Source: CAYLZN01 sp964387935
Lineage (GTDB): Bacteria > Acidobacteriota > Vicinamibacteria > Vicinamibacterales > JAFNAJ01
Assembly (NCBI GenBank): GCA_964387935.1
Contig: CAYLZN010000043.1
Coordinates: 1-25,184 of the forward strand
Direction of reading: 5' to 3'
Length of the DNA: 25,184 nucleotides
Both the position numbers and the translations under genes were made by a program. Under the pieces are notes generated by a model, which saw nothing but the letters and a program-made list of their open reading frames with translations, did not search any database and had not been told where the DNA came from. How positions within the stretch are numbered: position 1 is the first letter of the stretch; every line of letters begins with the position of its first letter. Below, piece by piece: positions 10,323 to 17,941 of this stretch.

Positions 10323-10865
10323 CTACGGGTGGCGCGGCGGCTCGATCCGAGTCGGCGTCACGACCTGCCCGAACTGCTGGCCCAGGCTGACGAGATATCG
10401 ATCGATCGAACGGTGGTGTCCGTAGAGCCGTGCGACGCTGCGGAACGGCCAGGGGCCGACCCACCCTTCCTCCGTCACGCGCACGCGCGTGTCCGGTCCG
10501 TCCGGCGTCAACTCGTAGGTCCACTGCCCGCCGAACGGTGAGGCGCCCTCGGCCACCACTTGCGTGACCAGCCGCCGCGGCGGCTCGTCGGTGACGACAT
10601 CGAATTCCACCGCGAAGCCGTTCACGACCTGGCGCCAGCGCTCGCGGCCGGTCTGGCCATCGACGCGGGAGGAGTGCTCGACGTCGGCCCACCAGAGCGG
10701 CGTGCGCGCGAAATCGCGGACGAGCGCCCACACATCCCCGGGCGGCCGCCCGATGGCCACCTCACTGGCTGCCACGTGCGCGCGCGGCAGGAACGCCCCG
10801 ACCAGCACCAGCCCGAGACTGAGCGCCACGACGGCAGCCGCGAGCGCCAGCACGACCCTCTTCAT
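10323..10865 (-). CDS. Membrane-anchored SRPBCC (START-like) domain protein
   Basis: The product is 180 residues from the ATG at 10865; a TTG nine bases further upstream is possible but less likely. A hydrophobic N-terminal segment (about residues 4-27) acts as signal anchor or lipid-exporting leader. After it comes a polyketide cyclase/SRPBCC-like domain: PPGDVWALVRD, WWADVEHS, a run of beta strands (FAVEFDVV, LVTQVVAEG, WTYELTPDG, TRVRVTEEGWV) and a long C-terminal helix ending in FGQVVTP. These proteins hold hydrophobic ligands in a cavity; the ligand here cannot be told. It is 57 nt downstream of the dCache sensor gene on the same strand and may be cotranscribed with it. The downstream hydroxylase is separated by the repeat array, so a functional link is not shown. 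Confidence 0.85.
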   Translation of the reverse strand: MKRVVLALAAAVVALSLGLVLVGAFLPRAHVAASEVAIGRPPGDVWALVRDFARTPLWWADVEHSSRVDGQTGRERWRQVVNGFAVEFDVVTDEPPRRLVTQVVAEGASPFGGQWTYELTPDGPDTRVRVTEEGWVGPWPFRSVARLYGHHRSIDRYLVSLGQQFGQVVTPTRIEPPRHP

Positions 10866-10922
10866 GGCAGCCAATGCTGCCCTGTCCCGTGCGGGCGGTC
10901 AACGTCCCCCGTGTGTCCGGCG

Positions 10923-12074
10923 CTACCGGCTGTGCATGATGGGCTGGTCCGTCTCTCCGACGTGCATCACCGGGGCATGATCGACCAGGTGCATGTCGGC
11001 GGCCACGGGCGACTCGGCAATCCGTATCGAGAACCACAGCGCGAAGGCCAGAACGGCCAGCGCCGTGAGTGCGAGCACGGTCAGGAGATACCACGCCACG
11101 GAGCGCACCGGCGCGAGCAGTTCGTCCTCGGCCTGCGTGATGACGACGAACCACGACAGGTTCGGGAACGTCCGCGCGAGCTGGCTGCCGGCGACGCCCA
11201 CAATCTGGTCCGTGTTCGATCCGGACGTCGCGCTGAACGACACGCCCCCCTCGGGCCCACCCTGGCGCAGCACATCGAGGCGCGACACCAGCGCGTCGGC
11301 GGCGAAGAACCGCGCGTTCGGAGCCACGGGGCGACGACTGAACACGATCGAGCCGTTGTCCCGCAGCAGGAACGCCTCGCCCGTGGCACCGAGCTGAGCC
11401 CCACCGACCAGGGCCAGCATCTCGCGGCTGTCGCACACGACTTTCAGGATGCCAGCCAGCCGCTCACTGCCGACCTCGGGCACGGGAACCGCGATCTCGA
11501 TGGCATGTCGCTGGCTGCTCTCGTCCCAGCGCACGTCGGTGACGCTGAACGACCCGCGCTGCCCGTCCTGGAACGCCGCCTTCCACCAGTCCTCGTCGGA
11601 CTGGTCGTAGTCGGTGCTCAGGTTCGACGCGGCGATCAACCGGCCGAAGCGATCGGTGAGCAGCATTTCCCGATAAATCTGGTCGTGCGCGGTGAGATCG
11701 GCCAGGTAGCGCGCGGTCGGGTTGGTCAGGACTGCCGTGGCGCCCGCCGGAGTGCTCCCCGGCTTCTGCCACTCGGCCTCGATCTGCGCCACCTTCGCCG
11801 CATCGGGAGGAATGGCGCTGGCCGTCGTCGCGAACGCGCGCATCTCCGGGACCCGCGCCAGGAGCGAGATGTCGACGATGCGGCGGTAGACGTAGGCATC
11901 GACCGACGCTGCCGTCTGCTGCGCGACCTGCTGGAGATGCTGCCCGGAGGCGTCCTTCATACGCTCCTGGGCCAGGGCGAGCACCAGGACGACACCGGCG
12001 GCCAGGATGGGCAGTCCGACCAGCAGGAAGACGGTCAGAACCCGCCGGTTGATCCGGGGCACGTGAGCGGACAT
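10923..12074 (-). CDS. Membrane dCache sensor protein without a cytoplasmic output domain
   Basis: The product has 383 residues. The ATG at 12074 is chosen because AAGGGAGGGGG lies just upstream; frames reaching further back lack this. TM1 is about residues 12-34, an extracytoplasmic region about 40-320, and TM2 about 327-350. The outer part has dCache/PDC features: coiled helix QQVAQQTAASVD, DRFGRLIAASN, DEDWWKAAF, and a second lobe with GEAFLLRDNG and IVGVAGS. Such domains sense small ligands for chemoreceptors and kinases. Here the protein ends 33 residues after TM2 with no complete HAMP, kinase, methyl-accepting or GGDEF domain. The tail carries three Met-His pairs (M361-H362, M370-H371, M380-H381) plus H366. 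It could partner with a separate output protein or be a truncated receptor. Confidence 0.85.
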   Translation of the reverse strand: MSAHVPRINRRVLTVFLLVGLPILAAGVVLVLALAQERMKDASGQHLQQVAQQTAASVDAYVYRRIVDISLLARVPEMRAFATTASAIPPDAAKVAQIEAEWQKPGSTPAGATAVLTNPTARYLADLTAHDQIYREMLLTDRFGRLIAASNLSTDYDQSDEDWWKAAFQDGQRGSFSVTDVRWDESSQRHAIEIAVPVPEVGSERLAGILKVVCDSREMLALVGGAQLGATGEAFLLRDNGSIVFSRRPVAPNARFFAADALVSRLDVLRQGGPEGGVSFSATSGSNTDQIVGVAGSQLARTFPNLSWFVVITQAEDELLAPVRSVAWYLLTVLALTALAVLAFALWFSIRIAESPVAADMHLVDHAPVMHVGETDQPIMHSR

Positions 12075-12123
12075 AACCCCCTCCCTTCTGCTGGAGGCGA
12101 ACGACCGACGCGCCGGACAGAGC

Positions 12124-12173
12124 ACGATCCGCTGATCGTTACTGACTGTCTACCTGTTGGAGCACCAAGTCAA
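12124..12173 (-). promoter_or_regulatory. Possible dCache gene promoter with a 16-nt dyad
   Basis: The 287-bp gap 12075-12361 contains, on the minus strand, TTGACT (12168-12173) as a -35 candidate and a poor -10 candidate TAGACA (12147-12152) with a short 15-nt spacer. Just downstream lies the dyad ACGATC-cgct-GATCGT (plus-strand reading, 12124-12139). This is the best candidate for expression of the dCache gene but is weak. The rest of the gap holds only the 14-bp repeats listed separately. Confidence 0.3.
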
Positions 12174-12315
12174 TAGGGGGACGGTCGGACCGGCAGGCGG
12201 CGACTGGCGGGGGGCAGCGGCCTGACGGGCTGAATCGTTGTTGCCGTCGCGGACCGTCATCTCGCGGAGAGTGAGGGCAGACCAGGGCTGATTCTGGCAG
12301 GATCCTGCCGTGCTG

Positions 12316-12357
12316 GCCGCGCGCCGTAAGCCGCGCGCCGCAAGGCGCCCGCCGCAG
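12316..12357. repeat. Three tandem 14-bp GC-rich units 3' of the aldehyde dehydrogenase gene
   Basis: Units GCCGCGCGCCGTAA (12316-12329), GCCGCGCGCCGCAA (12330-12343) and GGCGCCCGCCGCAG (12344-12357) lie directly next to the stop codon of the minus-strand aldehyde dehydrogenase gene. No long hairpin or T-tract accompanies them. The function is unknown. Confidence 0.7.
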
Positions 12358-12361
12358 GCCG

Positions 12362-14056
12362 CTACCCCCTCACCCCCGTCAGCGCAATCTTCGGCAACTT
12401 CGACCACGTGGGATCGGCTTCGAACAGCGTGGCCAGACGGCCGAGGTCCCGAAGCGTCCTGTGGTCGGCGAACCACACCGGCGTCGGGAACAGCCGGAAC
12501 GGGCCCCACACCACCGACTTCTCGGGGTGATCGAACATGAGCGTGTTGTGGACGACGCCACGGCCAGACCCGATGAGCTCGAGAGAGTTCCCGGGGAACG
12601 CGCCCCAGGTCGGCTCCCCCAGCGCGAAGTTCGCCCCGGCCCAGACGTTGACGCCGATGCCGCCGTAGCGCAGCCGCTCGAGCGCCTGCTCGAACTCCGC
12701 GCGGTGGCTCATGCGCGTCCGGAAGTCGATCAGGATCATGCACGACAACGAGCCCCACACCTCGTCGTTGGCGAACGTCACGGCCTCGCGCAGGTAGCTG
12801 CGCGCGTCGCTGACGTCCAGGCTCACCTCCGCCAGCACGCCGCAGAACGCCTCCGTCGTCAGCGCGTATTCGCCCTTGCGCGCGGGCACGTTCGGGATGA
12901 TGGTCCACGGCACGACGCCGGGACCGGTCTGTCCGAGCACGCGCGCGTGCGGGTAGTGCTCGCGGAACGCCTTGTAGCGGTCCTCCGCTCCCGGGTAGTA
13001 CGCCCGCCGCGACGGCAGTCGGGCGAACGCTTCGTGGAGCTTCTCGAGAAACGCCTCGCGCTGCGGCCACCCACGGGCGACCAGCATGACCTTCGCCGCG
13101 TTGCAGTTGAAGCTCCCGTTGTGCGCCACCATGCTCGCGACGTTCCGGGCCTGGAACTCGAGGCTGCTCTCGGACCAGCGGCCCGGGACGACCAGCACCG
13201 GCGTCACGCCCCCGAGCTCGGACGTCACCGCCTTGTCCACCCGCGGCTGGCCTGCGCGCTTGCGCCGCTGCTGCTCCTCGGGCGTCGCGCCCCACACGAT
13301 GGCGTCGTGCGTCCGGTCGGAACCGGTCAGGTGGATGCTGTCGACCTGCGGGTGCGTGCACAGGTAGTCCCCCACGTCCGCCCCGCCGGAGACGATCTGC
13401 ACGTAGCCGCGCTCGATGAGCGCCGCGAACGCCCGCTGGAACACCGGGATCAGGTAGTCATTCACCGGGTTCATCTTCAGGACCACCACCTCGTCTTCGA
13501 CAAACAGCTTGTGGACGACGTCGAGCGGGCCGATGGACGACTGGTTGCCCGCCCCGAGGACGCACGACACGCGTCCTGGCCGGTACACGCCCGACGCCTT
13601 CTCGCGGTAGATCGCGCCCTGGCTGTCCGGCTTGCCGGGCTGGATCCACACATCCACGCGCATGCCCGAGTAGACCGCCTGCTCGAGCCAGGTGCGCGGA
13701 AACGCGCGTGCCACGACCTGCCCGTTGCGGTGGACCCACTTCCGCACGGGGCGCGGCGCGCCGCCTTCCTTCAGCGCCTCGATGACGAGCCGCATGTTGC
13801 GGATGGTGGTCATCGGGCCGCTGATCCACTCCTCGCCGGCGGCGTTCGACTGCGGGTCGAGGCCCTTGGCCTGGCAGGCCAGGCGCACCCAGTCCTCGGC
13901 GGCCCCCACGACGCCGGTGATGCACTGCCCGAGCAGTTCGATGCGTTCGGGCATGCCGAGCCGGACCCAGGCGTCCTTCTGCGCGACCAGCCGGGCAATC
14001 ACCGGATCCAGGGTCGGGGCGAGCGCTGCGTGCCGTTCTTCGATCATGGTCGTCAT
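12362..14056 (-). CDS. Aldehyde dehydrogenase family protein (long form)
   Basis: The product has 564 residues from the ATG at 14056, preceded by GAGAGGA at suitable spacing. ALDH landmarks are recognisable though divergent: GAGNQSS (168-174) in the nucleotide-binding region, VVLKMNP with K194, HLTGS (242-246), SELGG with general-base E280, and NGSFNCNAAK with probable nucleophile C318. This fits NAD(P)-dependent oxidation of an aldehyde, or an acylating variant. It is longer than the usual 480-500 residues because of an N-terminal helical region of about 100 residues and a long C-terminus. The family is one I recognise only as 'aldehyde dehydrogenase', without a known substrate. It is divergent from the HMG-CoA reductase gene across 125 bp, which suggests shared control. 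Confidence 0.9.
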   Translation of the reverse strand: MTTMIEERHAALAPTLDPVIARLVAQKDAWVRLGMPERIELLGQCITGVVGAAEDWVRLACQAKGLDPQSNAAGEEWISGPMTTIRNMRLVIEALKEGGAPRPVRKWVHRNGQVVARAFPRTWLEQAVYSGMRVDVWIQPGKPDSQGAIYREKASGVYRPGRVSCVLGAGNQSSIGPLDVVHKLFVEDEVVVLKMNPVNDYLIPVFQRAFAALIERGYVQIVSGGADVGDYLCTHPQVDSIHLTGSDRTHDAIVWGATPEEQQRRKRAGQPRVDKAVTSELGGVTPVLVVPGRWSESSLEFQARNVASMVAHNGSFNCNAAKVMLVARGWPQREAFLEKLHEAFARLPSRRAYYPGAEDRYKAFREHYPHARVLGQTGPGVVPWTIIPNVPARKGEYALTTEAFCGVLAEVSLDVSDARSYLREAVTFANDEVWGSLSCMILIDFRTRMSHRAEFEQALERLRYGGIGVNVWAGANFALGEPTWGAFPGNSLELIGSGRGVVHNTLMFDHPEKSVVWGPFRLFPTPVWFADHRTLRDLGRLATLFEADPTWSKLPKIALTGVRG

Positions 14057-14181
14057 GACGAGGTCCTCTCGAGTCCTGGCAAAGGGCGTGCGACCGGGTC
14101 CCCGCCGTGCCTTTGGCCGGCGGGCGCGGTTGACGTATAACGGGAGCGCCACTGGCGGCACACGGGAGCACGAGTCGCGCT
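14057..14181. promoter_or_regulatory. Divergent promoter region between ALDH and HMG-CoA reductase genes
   Basis: This 125-bp gap must hold promoters for both directions. On the plus strand TATAAC (14136-14141) with a weak TTTGGC (14112-14117) 18 nt upstream is the only readable candidate for the reductase. On the minus strand the ALDH ribosome-binding site GAGAGGA is clear, but no convincing -10/-35 pair was seen. Confidence 0.35.
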
Positions 14182-15726
14182 ATGCAGATTCCGCAGTTGA
14201 TCCTGAAGCAGCTCTACACGTTCGGCAGCCTCACCCGCGCGGGGCAGGGGGTGACCTTCACCATGAAGAACCGGCTGAGCGACGCCTCGCTCGTCGGCCT
14301 GCACTCGCTGAGTGTCGGAGGCACGACGGTCCCGCTGGACAAGGTCCTGCTCGACGTGGGCGAGGGCGCCCCTCGAAGGGCTGGCGACATCTCGGCCGAA
14401 ATGCCGGTGGCGTTTCCACTGCGCAAGACCCTGCTCGTGCAGGCCCAGGGGATCGATCTGCCCAAGGGCAAGCACCAGATTGCCATCGGCTTCGAGACGC
14501 AGCCCTTCGGCCGACTGACGCTGAAGGTCGAGGACTCGCTGTCGGACGCGCCGCCTGCGGCGACGCCCGCCCTGCCCTACGACAAGGCGCACAACGCCAC
14601 GCCGGCGATCATCGCGGCGCGCCAGGCGTTTCTCCACCAGGCGACGGGCGCGGACCTGCGGCACGTCGCCCACTACTCGATCGACCCGGAGACGACGCGC
14701 GGGAACATCGAGAACTTCACGGGCGTGGCGCAGATCCCGATCGGGATGGCCGGGCCGCTCCTCGTGAACGGCGAGCACGCGCAGGGGGAGTTCCTGATCC
14801 CGCTGGCGACCACGGAGGGCACGCTGGTCGCGTCGTACAACCGCGGCATGAAGGTCCTCAACCGGTCGGGTGGCGTGACCTGCACGGTCGTGGACGACTG
14901 CATGCAGCGGGCGCCGGTGTTCGTGTTCGACTCCGCCCGCGAGGCCCGCGCGTTCAGGGACTGGGTGCTCGATCACATGGACCCCATCCGCGACGCGGCG
15001 GAGGCGACCTCCAGCGTGGCGCGACTGCTCTACATCGACACGTACCTGGTCAACAAGTTCGCCTACCTGCGCTTCAACTACTCGACCGGGGACGCCGCCG
15101 GACAGAACATGGTCGGCCGCGCCACCTTCGCCGCCTGCAGCTGGATCCTCGACCAGGTGTCGAACGTGCGCAAGTTCTATCTCGAGTCCAACCTCGCGAC
15201 CGACAAGAAGGCCTCCCAGATCAACATCATGCGCACGCGCGGCAAGCGCGTGATCTCCGAGGCCACCGTGCCCCGGGAGGTGCTGATCGAGGTGATGCGG
15301 GTCGAGCCCGAAAGCCTGGCGTATCATTCGCACGTCGCGACGATTGGCGCCTTCTTCTCGGGCGCCAACAACAACGGGGCCCATTCCCCGAACGGCATCA
15401 CGGCCATGTTCATCGCCACCGGCCAGGACGTCGCCAACGTGGCCGAGTCGTCGGCCGGCATCCTCTACACCGAGCTCACCGACACCCGGGACCTCTACAT
15501 CTCGCTCACCATTCCTTCGCTCATTGTCGCCACGTACGGCGGCGGCACGGGTCTCGCGACGCAGCGCGAATGCCTGGAAGTGCTCGGATGCTGGGGCCGT
15601 GGCAAGGTCAACAAGCTCGCCGAGATCATCGCCGGCGTCGCGCTGGCCGGCGAACTGTCGCTCGGCGCGGCGATCTCGTCGCTCGACTGGGTGTCGAGCC
15701 ACGAGAAGTACGGACGGAACCGGTAA
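14182..15726 (+). CDS. HMG-CoA reductase with an extra N-terminal beta-rich domain
   Basis: The product has 514 residues. The catalytic domain (about 135-514) carries the family residues: ENFTG (177-181), IGMAGPL (187-193), TTEGTLVASYNRG with E212, DKKAS (341-345) containing the catalytic Lys, TGQD with D416, GGGTGLATQ, AGELSL, and the C-terminal SSHEKYGR with H507. The DKKAS and GQD contexts read as class I-like (NADPH, synthetic direction), which would put it in a mevalonate route. The first 120 residues are not part of bacterial HMG-CoA reductases I know. They look like an all-beta domain (FTMKNRLSDASLVGL, LSVGGTTVPLDKV, LPKGKHQIAIGFETQPFG) broadly like the small beta subunit (DUF6379-type) of C-glycoside deglycosidases; that likeness is tentative. 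No other mevalonate genes are in the window. Confidence 0.9.
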   Translation: MQIPQLILKQLYTFGSLTRAGQGVTFTMKNRLSDASLVGLHSLSVGGTTVPLDKVLLDVGEGAPRRAGDISAEMPVAFPLRKTLLVQAQGIDLPKGKHQIAIGFETQPFGRLTLKVEDSLSDAPPAATPALPYDKAHNATPAIIAARQAFLHQATGADLRHVAHYSIDPETTRGNIENFTGVAQIPIGMAGPLLVNGEHAQGEFLIPLATTEGTLVASYNRGMKVLNRSGGVTCTVVDDCMQRAPVFVFDSAREARAFRDWVLDHMDPIRDAAEATSSVARLLYIDTYLVNKFAYLRFNYSTGDAAGQNMVGRATFAACSWILDQVSNVRKFYLESNLATDKKASQINIMRTRGKRVISEATVPREVLIEVMRVEPESLAYHSHVATIGAFFSGANNNGAHSPNGITAMFIATGQDVANVAESSAGILYTELTDTRDLYISLTIPSLIVATYGGGTGLATQRECLEVLGCWGRGKVNKLAEIIAGVALAGELSLGAAISSLDWVSSHEKYGRNR

Positions 15727-15834
15727 TGGCCTCCTGGGACGGGACCGGGCCTGGCCTGGCCCATGTCGGTCGCCGGCCAGCGCCGCGGGGGTCGTGACCT
15801 GCATCGTGGCCCCTCGTGCAACTCCCGGCGACGC

Positions 15835-17142
15835 TCAGGCCCTCCGCCTGGAGCGCGGTCGTGAGGCGGCAGCCGCCCCCCGGGGGGGCGGGGCGGTCCG
15901 GGCCGCGACGTGCCTGGTGGCCGCCCAGGCCTCGAGCGAGGTGAGCAGGCGATCCAGCTTGGCGGCCACCGGGATATCGCGCATCTGGTCGTTCTCCCGA
16001 TGCCCGGCCTCGAGCCCGACGCCGCGCCAGATGTCGCGCGACGGGTCGAGCAGCACCGACTTCACCAGCTCGATCTTGTTGCGCGCGAAGATCGGCGCGA
16101 GCTCGTCGTAGCGGTGGAGCAGGTCCCGGCGTGTGGCGCGGTACGCGTACTCGCACACGGTCCGGCGCGACGAGAAGCTGAAGATGTTCGTGAAGAACAT
16201 CCGGTAGTCGTCTGGCTGCGGTTCGAAGAGGACGAGGTCCTGGGAGGGGAACCGCGGGGCGTACGCGGCCATGCCCACCGTCATCCGCGAGTGGATGAGC
16301 GTGCGGAACGTCTGGCTCATGACCGTGGGCAGGCCCTGCGCGGTGAGCTGCCGCCGGTGCTGCGGGAGATCCCGGCTGCGTAGCATGTCCACCGGCACGA
16401 TCGGGTTGATGCAGATCACCAGGTCCGCGCCCTTCTCGAGCGCCACCGAGGCGTGCATCGTCTTGAGCAGCACGCCGTCCACGTAGTGCCGTCCCTCGAT
16501 CAGCACGGGGGGGTACAGCCCCGGCAGGGCGGCGCTGGCCTGGACGGCGCGCGAGATGGGGACGTGATCCAGCCCGCTGTCGCCGAAGCGCACGGCGCGA
16601 CCGGAGTCCAGCTCGGTGGCCACGACGTACAGCTGGCTCCTGAGCGTCCGGAAGTCGTCGGTTCGGCCCTTGATGCCGTAGATCTTCTCGAGGTAGGCGC
16701 GGATGGGCTCGTTGTCGAACAGGCCGACGGGCAGCGCCCGCGACAGGCGCGTGAGCGAGTCGAGGATCGACAGGTCGTTCGGACGCCGGGCGTAGTCCCA
16801 GAGCGACTCCAGGAACAGGCCCGGCATCATCATCGTGCGCCGGAACATCTCGCCGACGTTCGGCCTGAAGAACGTCTGCGGCGTGAACGGGTGCTCGCCG
16901 GGCTCGTGCTTGACGATCGCCCGGACGTTCTCGGCGGTCGAGATGCCGTTGGCGAGGTTGGCGGCGAGGAAGGCGCCGGCGCTCACGCCGACGTACACGG
17001 GCAGCCGCGTGAAGTCGATCCCGGCGAGGGCCTCGTCGAGGGCGCGAAGCACGCCGATCTCGTAGACAGCCCCCTCCGGGCCCCCGCCGGCCATGGCGAG
17101 GCCGACGCGGTGCGAACGGTCCGGGGCGCCCGAGGTCAGCAT
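15835..17142 (-). CDS. Patatin-like lipid hydrolase, candidate PHA depolymerase
   Basis: The product has 435 residues. The Ser-Asp dyad of patatins is clear: oxyanion motif GGGPEGAVYEIG (19-30), GVSAGA with S54, and YVDGVLL with D222. Start ATG 17142 is preceded by GAGGAGG. The middle (about 90-165) and C-terminal (about 260-400) regions exceed a minimal patatin, and the tail is Arg/Ala-rich. It follows the second phasin gene by only 22 nt and is the last gene of the phaR-phasin-phasin operon. A patatin-like protein on granules of Haloferax mediterranei (PhaZh1) is a known PHA depolymerase, so granule mobilisation is a reasonable role; phospholipase activity is the alternative. The 108-bp gap to the converging HMG-CoA reductase gene shows no convincing terminator. 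Confidence 0.88.
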   Translation of the reverse strand: MLTSGAPDRSHRVGLAMAGGGPEGAVYEIGVLRALDEALAGIDFTRLPVYVGVSAGAFLAANLANGISTAENVRAIVKHEPGEHPFTPQTFFRPNVGEMFRRTMMMPGLFLESLWDYARRPNDLSILDSLTRLSRALPVGLFDNEPIRAYLEKIYGIKGRTDDFRTLRSQLYVVATELDSGRAVRFGDSGLDHVPISRAVQASAALPGLYPPVLIEGRHYVDGVLLKTMHASVALEKGADLVICINPIVPVDMLRSRDLPQHRRQLTAQGLPTVMSQTFRTLIHSRMTVGMAAYAPRFPSQDLVLFEPQPDDYRMFFTNIFSFSSRRTVCEYAYRATRRDLLHRYDELAPIFARNKIELVKSVLLDPSRDIWRGVGLEAGHRENDQMRDIPVAAKLDRLLTSLEAWAATRHVAARTAPPPRGAAAASRPRSRRRA

Positions 17143-17164
17143 GGCCGCGCCCTCCTCGCAGCGA

Positions 17165-17533
17165 TCAGCGCTTCACTTTGAGCGCGTCGATGCTCGCCGT
17201 GAGCTTCTCGATGCGCCTGGTGAGATCGGCAATCTCCTGTCGCGTCGGCACGCCAAGGCGATGGAGCGCATGGCTCACCTGCGCGTCGATCACCACCTGC
17301 ACGCGCTCCCAGGTATCCTCGGCGATGCCGGTCACCTCCTGCACCTGCTTCATGCCGGCCCTCTCGATCTGCAGGCCCTTGTCGACCAGCGTCGAGACGA
17401 GATCGCCGGTGCCCTTGAAGACCTTGTTGCCCTCCTCCTGGGCGAACGCCATCGCCCCGAGGCCGGCGAACCAGATCCGCTGGGCGGCATCGAGCACGTG
17501 CGAGGGGATCGACGACAGCGGACTACCGGACAT
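17165..17533 (-). CDS. Phasin-like PHA granule-associated protein (second copy)
   Basis: The product has 122 residues. The N-terminal amphipathic part has the PhaF/PhaI-type phasin pattern (AQRIWFAGLGAMAFAQEEG), then a long helix, then LHRLGVPTRQEIADL and a heptad-like end IEKLTASIDALK suited to coiled-coil pairing. Phasins coat polyhydroxyalkanoate granules and control their size and enzyme access. Start ATG 17533 has GGAAGGGAG upstream. It overlaps the end of the other phasin gene by 11 nt. The shared LxRLGxPxRxxxxxL block indicates the two arose by tandem duplication. Confidence 0.85.
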   Translation of the reverse strand: MSGSPLSSIPSHVLDAAQRIWFAGLGAMAFAQEEGNKVFKGTGDLVSTLVDKGLQIERAGMKQVQEVTGIAEDTWERVQVVIDAQVSHALHRLGVPTRQEIADLTRRIEKLTASIDALKVKR

Positions 17534-17939
17534 TCCTGGCTCCCTTCCGACGGCCCCGCGGCTTGACCATGCCCATGACGTCCACCTTGTGCGTCAGGTG
17601 CTCGACGCGGGTCTTGAGCTCCGCCACGTCACGGCGCGACGGCATGCCCAGCCGGTTCAGGGCTCGCTTGGTCACCTGCTGCACGTTGTCCTGCACGAGC
17701 AGCACCGTGTCCTGGACCGCGCCGCTCACCGTGTCGGTGGTGCGGGTCATCACGCGATCGATCGCCTTGAGACCGTTCTTCTCGACGCGACGGCCTTCGT
17801 CGACCAGGGTGTCGAACAGCGTGGTCGTCATGTTGGTGACGACCCCCATCGTGCCGATGCCGGCGAGGAACATCTTGTGTCCGGCCCCGATGATCTGCTC
17901 GGGCAGGTGACGTGTCGCGACTGGCATGTGCATGTTCAT
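17523..17939 (-). CDS. Phasin-like PHA granule-associated protein (first copy)
   Basis: The product has 138 residues from ATG 17939 (GGAAG upstream), starting 2 nt after the stop of the phaR-like gene. It shows the same plan as its neighbour: an amphipathic N-terminal block (AGHKMFLAGIGTMGVV), a long helix with alternating hydrophobics, LNRLGMPSRRDVAELKTRV, and a basic tail (KPRGRRKGARNVR). The basic tail differs from the second copy and could bind nucleic acid, as in PhaF-type phasins that tie granules to the nucleoid; that is inference. The open frame extends well upstream but would overlap the phaR-like gene, so the internal ATG is preferred. Confidence 0.85.
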   Translation of the reverse strand: MNMHMPVATRHLPEQIIGAGHKMFLAGIGTMGVVTNMTTTLFDTLVDEGRRVEKNGLKAIDRVMTRTTDTVSGAVQDTVLLVQDNVQQVTKRALNRLGMPSRRDVAELKTRVEHLTHKVDVMGMVKPRGRRKGARNVR

Positions 17940-17941
17940 CT

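Noticed and set aside
12461..14140. A 559-codon open frame opposite the aldehyde dehydrogenase gene
   Set aside because: Shadow of a recognised gene; composition is typical of antisense GC-rich frames and no family motif is seen.
13692..15797. A 701-codon plus-strand frame across the ALDH/HMG-CoA reductase junction
   Set aside because: It runs antisense to ALDH and then out of frame through the reductase gene; no motif supports it.
15727..15834. Intrinsic terminator between the HMG-CoA reductase and patatin genes
   Set aside because: Short GGGCC/GGCCC pairing exists, but there is no stable stem followed by T residues in either direction.
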